A stretch of 64,000 nt of DNA from Dipteris shenzhenensis (Eukaryota > Polypodiophyta > Polypodiopsida > Gleicheniales): NCBI GenBank assembly GCA_047967505.1, contig CM106538.1. One strand, written 5' to 3'. The notes under the pieces were generated by a model, which was not told the origin of the DNA, ran no database searches, and saw only the letters and a program-made list of their open reading frames with translations. The position numbers and the translations under genes were made by a program. Shown piece by piece: positions 22,263 to 33,546 of this stretch. The stretch's first letter is position 1. Each line of letters opens with the position of its first letter.

Positions 22263-24725
22263 AACCTCTTAGAACAACGCCTTTTCCAAGCCATCTGTCT
22301 GTTTTGCTTTCTACCATATTATAATGAATAAATATGCATCATAAAGTGTAGCTTATCAAAACCTTTGGTTGATAAATTATAAAGGATTTAAAATTTATCT
22401 ATTTTCTTTTAAATATTCCATATAAAAAATCAATGGCTTTTTTTACCTTAGGATTTCTAAAATTATCGAGATAACAAAAATCTATATTAAACTATTATGT
22501 TTTTAAATGAATAGGTTTAAAATTTACCTCAATTTTAAAATTTAGGTGAAATCTTGAAAGTGGGTAACACACAATAGTGTTCATCCCTAATCACATCACT
22601 ATTTATTCCAATCCCATACTTATTATTACATGAGATAAAGAAATGAATGGCAAGCCATAAATGAATGTAAACATCAAATGAATGACAAACCGCAAATAAG
22701 ACTAGCTTCCAAAGCCATCTCCCACTGCCATCTTCTCCATCTCACTTGTCGATTCTCATATTCCATGTCACTAGATTCCCTAGCATCTTGTGGGCCCCTA
22801 GACTATCATAGGAATGATGAGCTCTAAGGTCTTGTTTCAATTGAATGCGTGCATTTATTAGAGGCTCTGGGCTACCATGGTAATGGTGAGCACCTACAGA
22901 TATCGTTTATTTTTCTTTCCTCATAAATAGGCTAATGCAAGGTCTTGTTTAATTTCTATTTCATGTGTAATTAAATCTCATAGATTATCAAAGTCAGAGT
23001 TAAGTTCTCATTCCACGTTTTCACATATACCACAAAGAAATTTCTTGAGTAGGTGGCTGAGATGTATCTCATCTTTCAAGTTTCTAGCTAAGTAGTTATA
23101 GTTCAAGCTCATATAGGTATTGGGGTGTCCCTTGAGCATTGTTCGAGATAGATGCCACATAATAAGATGTCCTTGGCTACCATGCCACAATGTCATCATC
23201 GCCTTGAGGCCTTGAGGATGATGATGAATTGGAGAGAGGGTACCTAGTATGGAATGGCCAACGAGGGTCATGGAGCCTATGTGTGTGATTCAAGAACTAG
23301 CTCCCCATATACAACTCTCTAGTAAGATGGCACATTTTTGCTACTAGTAGATCAGGAACCCGAACCCTGACAAGCACATTGGGGCTGTCATGCACACCAA
23401 GAACTGTTGTACACCTTAGACAATTCCTTCCACATCCTTGGACACCTTCCCTTGAGAGTGTGTTTCATTTCATGGATGACATGAGACAAGAATGATGATG
23501 GATCTCATTCATGTCACGAATGCAATAGATCATGTAAGTGGTCTCTAATAAGGGGGTAAAAGCATGATAACCTTGTACACTTTTAGTGTTGATTAGCATT
23601 TAAATAGCACTTCCATAAACCACTATTCTTCTCACATGACATAATGTCAATTGTGTAATGAATAGTTCTTATGATACATTTTTGTATAAAAAAATTTAAA
23701 GAGCACAAGTATGTTTACAAATTTGTATTAATATGCTAGGATCACTTGCTAGCATCCCTAATAACACTTGTACATGGACATGCTATTATACATCATGCTA
23801 ACATGCTATTACCTAAGGACATATTTAAGGATTGGCCTTGTCACCCATTTACAAGGACTATGTCACTAGGTAGAGAGTTCCACATGCTAGAGTACATGGA
23901 GTTTTATCACAAGTACATGCTTAAGGCATGCAAAATGTGATCATCCATCATAAATTGAAGATCTGAAATGCAATGAGAGCAAGACTAGCATGGCCACAAC
24001 ATGTAAGTTAAGAGGATTAGTACCAATGCAAGGATGACTTCTAAAGTGGCTATGAAAAGTCCAAGTAGTAATAGGAGGTGGTACTAGTCCCAACAAGAGA
24101 AGATGAGATCTTCTCACCTAGCAAGGCTAACTTCGTAGCATATTTTGTAATTATGTTTGTCATTGATGTTTTCTTCATCTATTCCATTTGGTTTTATGTT
24201 CTTTTTGCTTAATATGCTAGTTTCTCATGGAAAACCGTCGGTGTTGTTGCATCATTGTGTGGTCAACCATTAGCCAAACAAGGAAGAGAATTAGTATGCT
24301 TATCATCGTAACATCCACACTCTCTTTGACCATTTAAATCAAAGGGAGTAAAGATCATAGAACATTTCTAAGGTAACTCTCTTGCTCTTACTTTCTAAAC
24401 TAGCTTGTTGTAAATTATGAAATATTGCATTACTTAAGAAACAATTTTGTTCCTATTACATTACTTAATAAATGTTTTTGTTCCTGTTACATAGCCCACA
24501 TCATCTCATGGCAATGGAGAGAGTAGGGGCAATAGAGGATGTGGGAGCAAGGGTGAGATAGAGTAGATGGGGATCAAGATGAGGGCTTTACATATAGTGT
24601 TTTAGAACTTTTGTGCATTTTTACCTTTTGTAGTCCCCATTTCTTGGTGGATGTGCTTTTGTATTTCTTTAAAGGGATTGTTTGTAATACATCTTACCTC
24701 TATATTCTAGTGTATTTCTTAAATT
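22263..24725. other. No gene recognised
   Basis: AT-rich, low-information sequence. The open frames at 23008-23271 (minus) and 23746-23940 (plus) have no family motif. Short phrases such as TACCATGGTAATGGTGAGCACC appear but no organised repeat. Confidence 0.45.
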
Positions 24726-25700
24726 ATGGCCTTCCTTTTTTTATGGGAGTATGCTTTTGTATCCTCTTTGAAGAGATTTTTCATTTGGTCCCAGGGTTTC
24801 AGAAGAAGTGAGATTGATCACTGCCTCTATACTAAAAGGGCTAAGGATAATAGCCTGATACTCTTGGCACTTTATGTGGATGATATGTTATTGGCTAGTA
24901 AGAACATTTATAAGCTTGATGCATTAAAGGCCAAGTTGCATGAGGCCTTTGACATGAAGTATTTGGGACCTATAGGTCATATTCTCGGTATGCGCATCAC
25001 GCGTGACTGGAGTAGGAAACTCCTTTGGCTTTCACATAAGGAGTATGTTATAAAAGTGTTGCAGCATTTCAATATGGAGGGGGGGAAGGCAGTAAGTACT
25101 CCATTGCATCCATATGTGAAATTGAGTCAGGAAGATAGTCTCAAATCAGATGAGGAGAGGGCCATGATGGCCATGATGGCCAAGGTTCCTTATGCAACAG
25201 GGGTTGGGAGTCTTATGTATGCTATAATAGCTACTAGACCAGATATTGCATTTGTAGTGGGAGTCGTTCACTAGTTTATGGCTGATCCAGGAAAGAGGCA
25301 TTGGGAGTTAGTTAAGTGCATCATGAGGTACATGAAGGGTACCAAGGAGGTGTGTAACTGCTTTGGCAGAGGAGACATGCGTGTATTTGGGTACATAGAT
25401 TTAGACTATGCAGGACATGTGGATAGCAAGAGATCCACTTCTGGTTATGTGTTCACCTTTGTAGGTGGTGTAGTGTCATGGATGTCTCGTGCATAGAAGT
25501 TTGTTGCTTTGTCTACGACAGAGGATGAGTATGTTGCAGCCGACATTGAGGTCAGGTACCATTTTATCAGGGAAGTACTTGAGGACAAGTGCATAGAGGT
25601 TGTCAAGGTTCATACAGATGATAACCCTATAGATATGCTAACAAAGAGTCTACCTAGTCAGTGGGTTGAGTATTGTTGTGTTTTGATGGGCATTGGATAG
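24726..25700 (+). pseudogene. 5'-truncated Ty1/copia pol: RT C-terminus and RNase H
   Basis: The frame opens inside RT with GFRRSEIDHCLYTKRA, the catalytic ALYVDDMLLASKN (about 24865-24905) and FDMKYLGPIGHILGMRI. It continues through ATRPDIAFVVG, a TAG at 25273, YIDLDYAGHVDSKRSTSGYV and ALSTTEDEYVAA. The RNase H tail ends at 25700 (NPIDMLTKSLP). The few stops (25273 and 25495) suggest this copy is younger than the 9.9-16.8 kb copia. The expected HTDNQSAI-like RNase H block seems shortened to HTDDNPIDM, implying a deletion. Everything upstream of mid-RT is missing. Confidence 0.93.
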
Positions 25701-25753
25701 TATGCTCATTGATTGTTCTCCCTTAAAGGCACATTGGCCTTTAAGTGGGAGGT

Positions 25754-26084
25754 TGTGGGGTTTAAAGGCCACTGTACCTTAACCCCAATTATGTACAATA
25801 CTCAAACACACACACATATATATATGGATGACATAGAAGATTAGGGTGTTCTGCACCCACCATAAACTTGTGTGACTCTCTCTTCTAGCTCTCCCTTTCT
25901 CTCACCTTCTTCCATTCCACTTCCGTTGCTCAGATCTCTCAATTATAAAGCCACTAGGATTGGTAAGTCATGTTGGTAGTGGCCCTTGAGTCGCTAGCGA
26001 AGGTTGTCCCATGGGTCATTGTTTGCTTGGGTGTAGCCATTTTTGGTGAGGTTCAGGGACTTTTCTATATATGGATATCTTACA
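25754..26084 (+). mobile_element. Probable 3' LTR of the truncated copia
   Basis: A purine-rich tract (AAGTGGGAGG, 25743-25752) is followed by TGTGGGGTTTAAAGG at about 25754. A TATA-rich stretch lies at about 25815-25825. The end is uncertain, possibly ...CTTACA near 26084, since there is no second LTR for comparison. Confidence 0.55.
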
Positions 26085-27087
26085 TGACCCATAACGTATG
26101 CATTGATCAACGAAATTCGGCAAACTTTATCTTCAAGTTGTAGTATGCAATCCAAACTTGAACATTAGAGCAAAAAATTATGGAATAAGGATTTAGAACA
26201 AGACCATTAAAGCATTACAAGTGCTATGTTGCATGTGAAGCATGCATCCTGAAGACTATAGGATGTAGCAATTTATTCAAAAACATCAAAATTTTGTTCT
26301 ATACGTACATGCAACCAAGTAATCATTCTAAAGTACACTATGTGAGCTTCTCCTCAATGCAAGGACACACTTAGATGAGATCATTATGCATGGGTTAATG
26401 GGACTCCAATGTTGTGCTAAAGTGATGCATACCCATTTGAGGGCATGCTCCATAACTTTCTTTTGATTTGTTGAAAACCAAAACAGATAGAAGATTTGGA
26501 ATCCAAATTATTGGGACTAGTGCATGGTGATCTTAAAACATTGATAGTTGTTGCTATTGGTATCTAGATTCACCCTAAAATGGAAGAAGTTGGAAAAGTG
26601 CAATTTGTATATGTGCAAAGATATTTTAATAAATTCAACACTCTCTACAATTTTGAATTGTTTCTTTGTCCATGCACTTGCTTGCTATATGGCTCATAAG
26701 CATGCCAAAGGTCATTGCATTTAATAATACATAGCATCAAACCTGATAGTGTGCCCTTTGGCCTATTTGTGTTTTAAAGCATTTTAGGCCACATTGCACT
26801 TGTTTGGGATATCCAATTCTGTTGACGTGTACTATTGGAGGGAAAAAAACCGACAGTTGAAATTTTGCTACTGCGAATTTTAAATTTTCACATTTCCCGC
26901 CCATCAAATCTTGGAAGATTAAGTACCTGCAACTTGCCCTCACCCTATAAATGCCCTACAAACCTGCACGCACCTCGATGTGACCTTGCACAGACTTTGG
27001 TTTGCCATTGTCTTCTTTCGGGTAAGTTGTCTTCTATTCTTTACTTGCCTCAACAACTAGCTTCTCTGGGTCTATTCTAAACTAATC
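26085..27087. other. No gene recognised
   Basis: No transposon or coding motif was seen. A CCTATAAAT box lies at about 26943-26951, roughly 140 bases before the frame at 27088. Confidence 0.4.
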
Positions 27088-27408
27088 GTGGCCATGGCAT
27101 CAATGGCAACATGCAGCTCACAATGGCTTGCAAGAGAAGCAGACAGAGGCTACGAGATAGGAGAACCAAAAAGCCAAGTCAAGGCACAAGGAAAGTGCTG
27201 GCACGATATTGAATCGACAATGGAAGACACTTTTGCAACATCTGTGAAGGGAGAAACAATGAGAATAAAGAAGACTCCTTGCAGAATAGTAGCAAGAAGT
27301 AGATGCAGATGCACACATTCGATCATTGCCATCAGAGTAAAGAACTCGAGCTGTGGTTTCACGATTGGTGGGAGCATTCGAGGTAGCAACATCAAGCCAT
27401 TCACGTGA
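27088..27408 (+). CDS. Hypothetical 106-residue open frame
   Basis: It starts MAMASMATCSSQWL, is basic and Cys/Arg-rich in the second half (RIVARSRCRCTHS), and ends at 27408. A TATA-like box is about 140 bp upstream. I recognise no family. It could be the N-terminus of a lost gene or chance. It is immediately followed by the ACCAGC..GGTGGT tandem repeat. Confidence 0.2.
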   Translation: MAMASMATCSSQWLAREADRGYEIGEPKSQVKAQGKCWHDIESTMEDTFATSVKGETMRIKKTPCRIVARSRCRCTHSIIAIRVKNSSCGFTIGGSIRGSNIKPFT

Positions 27409-27469
27409 TTACCAATCTTGAGTCTTCATAAGCTTTAGCCTACACAATGGCCAGTGATGTGATTGTCTT

Positions 27470-28015
27470 GAACCAATGTGTTTGAACTGTCCAGCCTGGT
27501 GGCATGGTTGAGCAAAAATTAACAGCAATACATTGTTATTATACTAAACCAGCTCGGTGGTTGGAACATCATGCAACCGTGGTTGCTTTAGCTCAATCAC
27601 CAGTTATGTGATTGTCCTGAACCAGTGTGGTTGAACAGACATTACTTATTGACCAGCCCGGTGGTTGAAATTATTGTGTTTCTTAGTACTTAAATTTGTT
27701 AAATTTAATTTCTTGCTATTCGGGTCATATACCATGTTAAATTGTGGAATTCAGAAATGAAAAAAAAAAATTGTTATTTTCTAATGGTGAAATTAAAAAA
27801 TGAAAAGCAATATACTAATTAATGTCTAACATGTGAAGTTGAGACCGTCAGGCTAAACCATCTCGGTGGTTAAGACTGTGATAGTGTCCTAAACCATCTC
27901 GATGGTTGAAATTGTGATTGTCCTAAACCTGTCCTAAACTAGCCCAGTGGTTGACTATCCTAAACCAGTGCAGTGATTGAAATTGTGACTGTCCTAGACC
28001 AGCACGGTGGCTAAA
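27470..28015 (+). repeat. Degenerate ~36-bp tandem repeat, core ACCAGCNCGGTGGT
   Basis: The words (A)CCAGCCCGGTGGTTG and TTGAAATTGTGATTGTCC alternate through the interval, for example at about 27488, 27548, 27653, 27860, 27890, 27940, 27972 and 27998. Spacing is near 36 bp in the best-preserved end. Copies vary (CATCTCGGTGG, CAGTGCAGTGA), so the array is old. A related core recurs at 33.0-33.4 kb with longer spacing. Confidence 0.7.
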
Positions 28016-28279
28016 AATTACTTTGCTTCATTATATACTTTAATTAGTCTATGTTTTGTATTCTTTTAGTAGTAGCAAAAAGGGGGCTTTTTGTTTTGTT
28101 GTTCCCGCATGTTGGGTCAATAGACGAAGTTGTATCTCAAGTTTGTGGATCAAAATCTAGACATTTCAATTGGACACAGGAGCTTTGAGAATTGTAAGCC
28201 CTGGTACTTCAGGAAACTAAAAGACAAGAATGTTTGTTGTTGCAAAACGCACATAGACTTTGACCTAGCCTAGCAAATT

Positions 28280-28640
28280 ATGAATGACTTGAGATCTGGT
28301 CGTGTTGGAGCATTATTCCATGGGGATCGATGCCCATGCCTCCCCAATGAATGCGCAGTCTGTAGGCCACCTGGATCCTCATCATGTGTTGCAAGGGAGG
28401 GCAAGTTTTGTAGCCTGAGGTCTCTGTGGGAGCCAGTGGTTTGTCCAAAGGAAGATCGTGAGTGGCACAAGATTGAATGCATTCATGGCACATGCAAGCA
28501 TTGCATTTTGAAGCTGAAGAAGAAGACATTAAATGTCTATCCAAATGAGATGAGAGAAGACAACCATGTTGCTCTAAAATGGAGGAGATAAGAGCACCCA
28601 GCCAAGGGAGCTTGTAAATCACATGGTTCAATCCATCCCA
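28280..28640 (+). pseudogene. DDE-type transposase relic, N-terminal Cys-rich part
   Basis: The frame reads CPCLPNECAVCRPPGSS, then EDREWHKIECIHGTCKHC, then DNHVALKWRRYEHPAKG with one stop. The paired Cys motifs and the 'WHK..C..G.C..C' block fit the N-terminus of the transposase family whose C-terminus is found at 29340-29573 and in the second copy at 59.9-61.4 kb. About 700 bp between the two halves reads better on the minus strand, suggesting an insertion or inversion. Confidence 0.5.
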
Positions 28641-29330
28641 AAATATGTGCTTCACAATTTCACGGCCAGCTAGTAGGATAAGCAATTCAGGATGTGCCTC
28701 GCTAATTTTCTCCGCGACACTATTGTTTCTTTCATAGATTTTGCAAAAAATTATTCTTTTCAACAACAAGATGAGATATAAAGTGCTCACTGGTACAACA
28801 AGCAGAGAATAATTCTTGTGCATATCATTTACAGTCATTTGCTTGATTCTTCCATGCGTGATACCAGTCTGCTTGCTGACTCACAGGAGTCCAAGTTAGT
28901 GCAATGCACTTACCATTTCTACATTAGATGATAGGTGCATCATGCTTTTCTACTCCATTGGGGTTTCATTACTTGCTCTCTTGTGTCTTAGTAGAAGTAC
29001 CCACCATCCAACAACAAGGTGATGGTACGATGCTGTACAAAACCCTTTTTGGCTATATAATGATGGACAAAGAAAAAATGAGCAGCCAAGCAGCAAGTAA
29101 TATAAAATCCCTCATCTACAACAAACTCATTTGCAAATTTGTCCATTGCCTTTGATAGGCTGGGTGAGAAAATGTTCCACTTGGGACACTTGAGGGAATC
29201 AATCTTTGCCACTCCTAATGATGTCGAAGAGTCGGCCCACACCAAATTGGCCACATGTATGCAAGGATCTCCTTTGTAGGAAAGATCCTTTGCATTCACC
29301 CTATCAAAAAAACGTAACAACCTAGGTGCT
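28590..29330 (-). pseudogene. Unassigned minus-strand coding-like segment
   Basis: From 29320 down, the minus strand reads RFFDRVNAKDLSYKGDPCIH, LVWADSSTSLGVAKIDSLKC and FVVDEGFYITCCLAAHFFFV. Later, about 28740-28600, it reads EKISEAHPELLILLAGREIV. Composition and lack of stops across 110 residues suggest former coding sequence, but I do not recognise a family. It lies between the two halves of a plus-strand transposase relic. Confidence 0.35.
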
Positions 29331-29339
29331 GCCTCTTAA

Positions 29340-29573
29340 TTTAAATCAGCATGTGGATTCTACTTCGTCTCAAGGTTCAAATCCTTGACCAGTCTAGACA
29401 TGATGTGGAATTTCTTTGGGTCTAGCCATGGCAATGGTGAACATGATGGATGTGGTGCTGTTATTAAGCAAGCTCTATTTAAACACCAATTACCATGCCC
29501 TCAAGAAAAACTCAATGATGCCCATGATGCTGTAACATGGCTTACAGCCAACCTCTCCACAGGCACACGTTAA
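29340..29573 (+). pseudogene. DDE-type transposase relic, catalytic C-terminal part
   Basis: MWNFFGSSHGNGEHDGCGAV then IKQALFKHQLPC and LNDAHDAVTWLTANLS. It aligns by eye with GHGKGEHNGAGACVKRAL in the minus-strand copy at 60.7 kb. The Glu of 'GEHDG' is the likely third acidic catalytic residue. Confidence 0.65.
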
Positions 29574-29639
29574 ACATACAGTAAACAAAGCCTTACGACA
29601 TAGATTACAATCTCAAAGACTCCTTTACTTCAGATTACA

Positions 29640-31355
29640 TCTCAAGGACTCCTTGTTGACATCCCTGATTGGAGGCTCAGCCCTCCTTGCTCCTGTCTAG
29701 AATGGGGCTGGTTCCTTTCTACAGGGGCCTTCCTGGTTGTAGGCTCAGACCTTCTGGCTTCTTTCTTGAAGGGGGATGGTTTCTCCCTTCATGCTCTTTT
29801 TCCTCACGGTCAGATTCGCGGTCTTGACCTTCTTGAATTTGAGCTCCTTTTCTTTAAGATCTTTTGCTCAAATGGTAAAATTGAGCTATAGCATCCACAA
29901 TCTCGTCATAGATAGCTGTAGCAAGTAGGCACATTTGATCTTTTCATGACCTGGGCAATGGCAAATGGCATTCTCTACTACAACTAGATTTTGTATGCAT
30001 AAACACTCCAAAGACAAAAATGTGCACAGTGTGGTAGCACATAGGCCATCGGATACATCAGTCATCTATGATGGGGCTATGGTAGACCATGCATTTTGGA
30101 CCCTGCTGCATAGCAGGATAGGCATCTGATTTAAACTATTGTGACTGTAATTACCATAGTCTTTCTCTATACATGACAAAGCTGCTTCTTGATTCTTTCG
30201 TCCCTCATCCTAAGGCTGCAGATCTATTTTCTCCTTCATCTCCTCCACTTTTTGCTCACTTTGTGCAACAGCTTCAGTTGAATCCCTTTGCATCTGTTGA
30301 ACCTGCATAAATTGCTAAAAAACATCTTCATGGGCGATTTTCCAAGATTTTCACTCTAGTTTGGACATCTCGCAGGATGATGGATTTCTTTTCATAACTA
30401 TCAAAAGTCATGGCAAGTTTGTGCAAACATCTTTCATGATCTTCTTGTAGGGTATTGTAGCTTGCTCTTTGGACTTCCAACAGTGTTTTAAAAAAACAAC
30501 CCTCATCGTGGCTATTGCAAATTGCTCCACCGTGGTAGTTGGAACTTGCTCCACTATGGTGGTTGGAACTTGCTCCACCATGGCTGCTCTCCGCATCCTT
30601 CCTAGCCTAGGGAGTTGCCTCGTTATCTTCTCTAGCTCGGCTGCCCCATCCTTCTTGGCCTTGAAGCTGCAGTTCCTGCATCATGTTTTTGGTTTCTACA
30701 TTCTCTCTTTTCAGCTCCTGGTCTTTTTCAATGTTCAATGCATTCTGCATGTTGCAGAGCCATTTGTAAAGACCCTCCTTTTTGGCTGTATGATCTTCAA
30801 GGTCCTTTCGTATCTTTTCTAGCTCCTTGTTCACCATGTCCCTATCATTTGTCACTTCTTCGAGCCTAACTATCTTGGAGCTCCTTCATGCGCTTCTCTT
30901 CTTCTTCTCTTCTATGCCTTTCCATGTCGACCAATTTTGTAGCAATTTCAACTTGCTCTTGTGCTTGCAAGACCCTCACTTGTGCCTCCTCTACCATGGC
31001 TTCTACACCTTCCCTGAGACTTTTCTCGAGTTGTGCTGCCTTTGTTGCATCGGTGGACTTTGTCTTGTAAAAAAGTCACCTTTTGAGACATCTGCTTCTT
31101 GTATTGCTCAAAAATCCCTTTAAGGGTGGATGCCATTAGGTGCATTCTCCAGTCGAGAGATGACAATTGGGATTTTCCATCCATGCAATTCTTTAGGTTG
31201 GTTAACATGCTCTTGGAGATTGCCCTTGAGAAAGATACATCATGTCCTTTCAGTTGCTCTACTGCTACTTGAACCTTCCAAAACTTGCAGATTCCTCTCG
31301 CTTTTGTGGGAATTACTACGCGATGGTGGTGGTTGTCATCAGCCATGTCTGTCAT
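29640..31355 (-). pseudogene. Coiled-coil protein gene relic
   Basis: From a Met at 31355 the minus strand reads a globular start (VVIPTKARGICKFWKVQVAV, then LSSLDWRMHLMASTLKGIFE). After a frameshift near 31075 comes a long charged coiled coil (LEKSLREGVEAMVEEAQVRV and MERHRREEEEKRMKELQDS). It continues after a stop at about 30880 with NKELEKIRKDLEDHTAKKEG. Next are three 27-bp repeats encoding VEQVPTT-type units (30510-30590), another Glu/Lys-rich stretch, a short CHCPGHEKIKC segment (about 29955) and a basic Pro/Arg-rich tail to about 29640. Total length was perhaps 570 residues. I know no family for it. Its flanks are transposon relics, so it is probably element-borne rather than a host gene. 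Confidence 0.45.
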
Positions 31356-31560
31356 GGCTATGATTTCATCATGTCACCACCACTGCACTTTAGCATGCAT
31401 GATCACTACGAGTGCAGTAAAAATTACTAGTCACCGGGCTTGCATGCTCAGTAGTAGAGAGCTAGAGTGCATGGTAATGAGTGATTAGACATGGTAAACA
31501 CAATTATTGCTCGGTGGTGGTGGCTCTCATTAGCCACCTCTGTCATGGCTAAGATTCCAC
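31320..31560 (+). repeat. Direct repeat ~188 bp apart
   Basis: The phrase TGGTGGTGG..TCAT.AGCCA followed by CTGTCATGGCTA.GATT occurs at about 31322 and again at about 31510. The two copies lie between the start of the minus-strand coiled-coil gene and the plus-strand frame at 31891. Confidence 0.6.
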
Positions 31561-31710
31561 TGAGCTGGCAATTAATTACTAGCCATCGGAGTGGCACCAC
31601 ATGGCATCTTCTTCATGATTACCAGTCCATCTGGGGGATTCCACCATGGAGGCATATTAATATGGATGGAACCCCATTCTCTAGCCACCATGGTGGCTCA
31701 AACTTTATAA

Positions 31711-31720
31711 TATATATAAG
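31711..31720 (+). promoter_or_regulatory. Possible TATA box
   Basis: TATATATAAG, about 170-180 bp upstream of the Met at 31891 and followed by a CT-rich, transcript-leader-like sequence. Inferred only. Confidence 0.3.
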
Positions 31721-31890
31721 ATCTGTGGCATTTGGCATTTTACTACGTTGCTCTGATCTACCCATGCTTTGCTACTTTGCTCCACACCCCTCCTCCAGCT
31801 CTTTTCTGCCCCTGCTCTACTTTGCTTCACGCTCCCTCCTCCAACTCTCGTCACTGCATCTGCTCTTCTGCTCACCCACTCATCTTCAGC

Positions 31891-32175
31891 ATGCCTAGTA
31901 CCACCCCCCCTCGATGCTATGTGATCCCAATAATATCTGGCTTCTCATATAAGGTGATTGCATTGCACTTTCTTGGTGTAGAAATGCTAGCACTAATGGA
32001 GACCCTTCGTTCCCATAGGCGATTCCCCACACATACGAATCTCATCACCTTAGATAACATGCTCACAGAGGGCCTCTTTATGGCTGTGCTATATGGGTTC
32101 TCCCTAGATGTCGACGAAGGCCTCAATATTTTCAGAGTAGAGTACTCTCGACTTACTGGGGGGATCGTAATCTGA
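31891..32175 (+). CDS. Hypothetical protein, ~94 residues
   Basis: I chose the Met at 31891 (MPSTTPPRCYVIPIISGF) because the open frame upstream to 31732 is CT-derived low complexity. The product is short and mixed alpha/beta in look (VIALHFLGVEMLALMETLRS, ITLDNMLTEGLFMAVLYGF), ends GGIVI, and has no recognised domain. It lies divergent from the coiled-coil gene with a TATA-like box upstream, so the two may be the gene pair of one element. It could also be chance. Confidence 0.3.
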   Translation: MPSTTPPRCYVIPIISGFSYKVIALHFLGVEMLALMETLRSHRRFPTHTNLITLDNMLTEGLFMAVLYGFSLDVDEGLNIFRVEYSRLTGGIVI

Positions 32176-32786
32176 GTCTTGACAATGTGCATGGTCTTTG
32201 GCCTCTCCATCATATCCTCCTTTGGCTCCCTAAAATTTTTTAATGCAACAAGCTAGAGTGGCAAAGAACTGAGTTGTACAAATTCCCTCTTGCTCAGACG
32301 AGGCTCTCAACAATGGCTAGATGTAATCTTTTGGACTCTCAACGATCTTTTGGCTCACTGGATGTAATGTTTTGGCATCTAAGGCATTTATATAATCTCT
32401 TTTTGTTGAATTTGAGGCTCTCAGTATGCACTGTTGTTAACTTTTATATTTGTATTTGAATGGTTATGGCCGCTATCTGTAATCTTTTGTTTAAGGCTCT
32501 CAACAGTTGCCGAGCTTTTATAAATGTAAGATCCTCTGTTCAAATTTTGCTCGGTATAAGTTGATAATTTTTATATAACCTAATATTGGACGTAGATGTA
32601 CATTGTAATCTCTTTTGCTCAATTTTCACTCCGTAAATTGTACTACAACAAGGACTAAAATACTAGGAAAGAAGGGTTACTACGATTTCCTTGGTTTATG
32701 ACCAAAATAGCACTAAAATAACTCCAATGACCCCACCGTTGTGGTTGCATGGAGATACGTCTAGAAAAATACAATTAAACTTTTAG
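32176..32786. other. No gene recognised
   Basis: AT-rich DNA with recurrent GAGGCTCTCA/AAGGCTCTCAACA phrases (about 32300, 32410, 32490) but no organised array. Confidence 0.4.
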
Positions 32787-32952
32787 AAAATGCAATTAAT
32801 GATACGGCCCTTGAGGGGTTCCCTCTAGGGGCAAGGGCCATATCGATGTGCATTATATAATATCCAGGATGCCACTGGACAAAAATGGCATGTTGATATG
32901 GTCCTTGACCCTAAAGGGGACCCCTTAAGGGCCATATCGTCAATTGCATTTT
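32787..32952. repeat. Long inverted repeat (hairpin / foldback element)
   Basis: The left arm is 32787-32844 (AAAATGCAATT...GGCCATATC). The right arm is 32895-32952 and is its reverse complement with about 10 mismatches. Both arms contain GGCCCTT.AGGGG and CAAGG.CCATATC words. The 50-base centre has its own small dyad (ATGCCA...TGGCAT). No coding potential. It could be a foldback MITE or a small-RNA source. Confidence 0.8.
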
Positions 32953-32994
32953 GCTTGGTTGCACAATGAAATACATTTTCCTTGGTACACAAAT

Positions 32995-33400
32995 ATATAA
33001 CTCCAAGAACTAATGCGGTGGCTTTCATAGATCTCCTTCTATTTGCCACTATGCTGGTCATCATAGACCTCCTCTTGTAATACGTGAAAATAGGTAATGG
33101 AGCTATAACTCCAAGAACCAGCGCGATGGTCTCTCCAAGATAACCTTGAATTCTGGGTGATGATAGGTGGTCAAGCCAGAGATTGTGGTGAGGCGATGCT
33201 CAAAATTATAGATTGTGTCGCATTATTATGCCAAAAACGAGCACGGTGGTCTCTCTAAGACAATCTATGATTTGCATGGGATGTGGGCAAAGAAGCGACA
33301 AAAGGCTACATGATGACAGGTGGTCTGCACTGCGGCAGTGTTTAGAATGATAGATTGCATCTAATTATTACATTAAGAATCAGCGTGGTGGTCTCTCGAG
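32995..33400 (+). repeat. Degenerate ~120-bp repeat with core AACCAGCGCGGTGGT
   Basis: Four copies of a phrase like (A)AGAACCAGCGCGGTGGTCTCTC occur at about 33006, 33113, 33232 and 33372. Intervals are about 107-140 bp, and sequence shared between copies includes ATAGATTG and GACAGGTGGTC. The core matches that of the 27.5-28.0 kb array. Confidence 0.55.
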
Positions 33401-33429
33401 ATTTTTATTTAAGTTTAGAAAAAATTCCA

Positions 33430-33546
33430 TTAGTTCATAAGTAAAGAGGGGTGATTTTATTGCGATTTTTTTTTAGTTGAGGGGTTTTTTGAATACCCTT
33501 TGAATGCATTTGAAACCTAGGATTTCTTAGTAGTGCACCCCCCGAG
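33430..33546. mobile_element. MITE-like element, copy B (partial)
   Basis: Reverse complement of the left half of copy A at 6131. It ends TAGTGCACCCCCCGAG (33531-33546) and shares the blocks AACCCCTCAACTAAAA, TGCATTCAA.GGGTATT and CCTCTTTACTTAT. The other terminal repeat is not visible. Confidence 0.65.

Noticed and set aside
27470-28015. CRISPR-like array
   Set aside because: Repeats are degenerate, spacing is irregular and spacers resemble one another, in a plant nuclear context.
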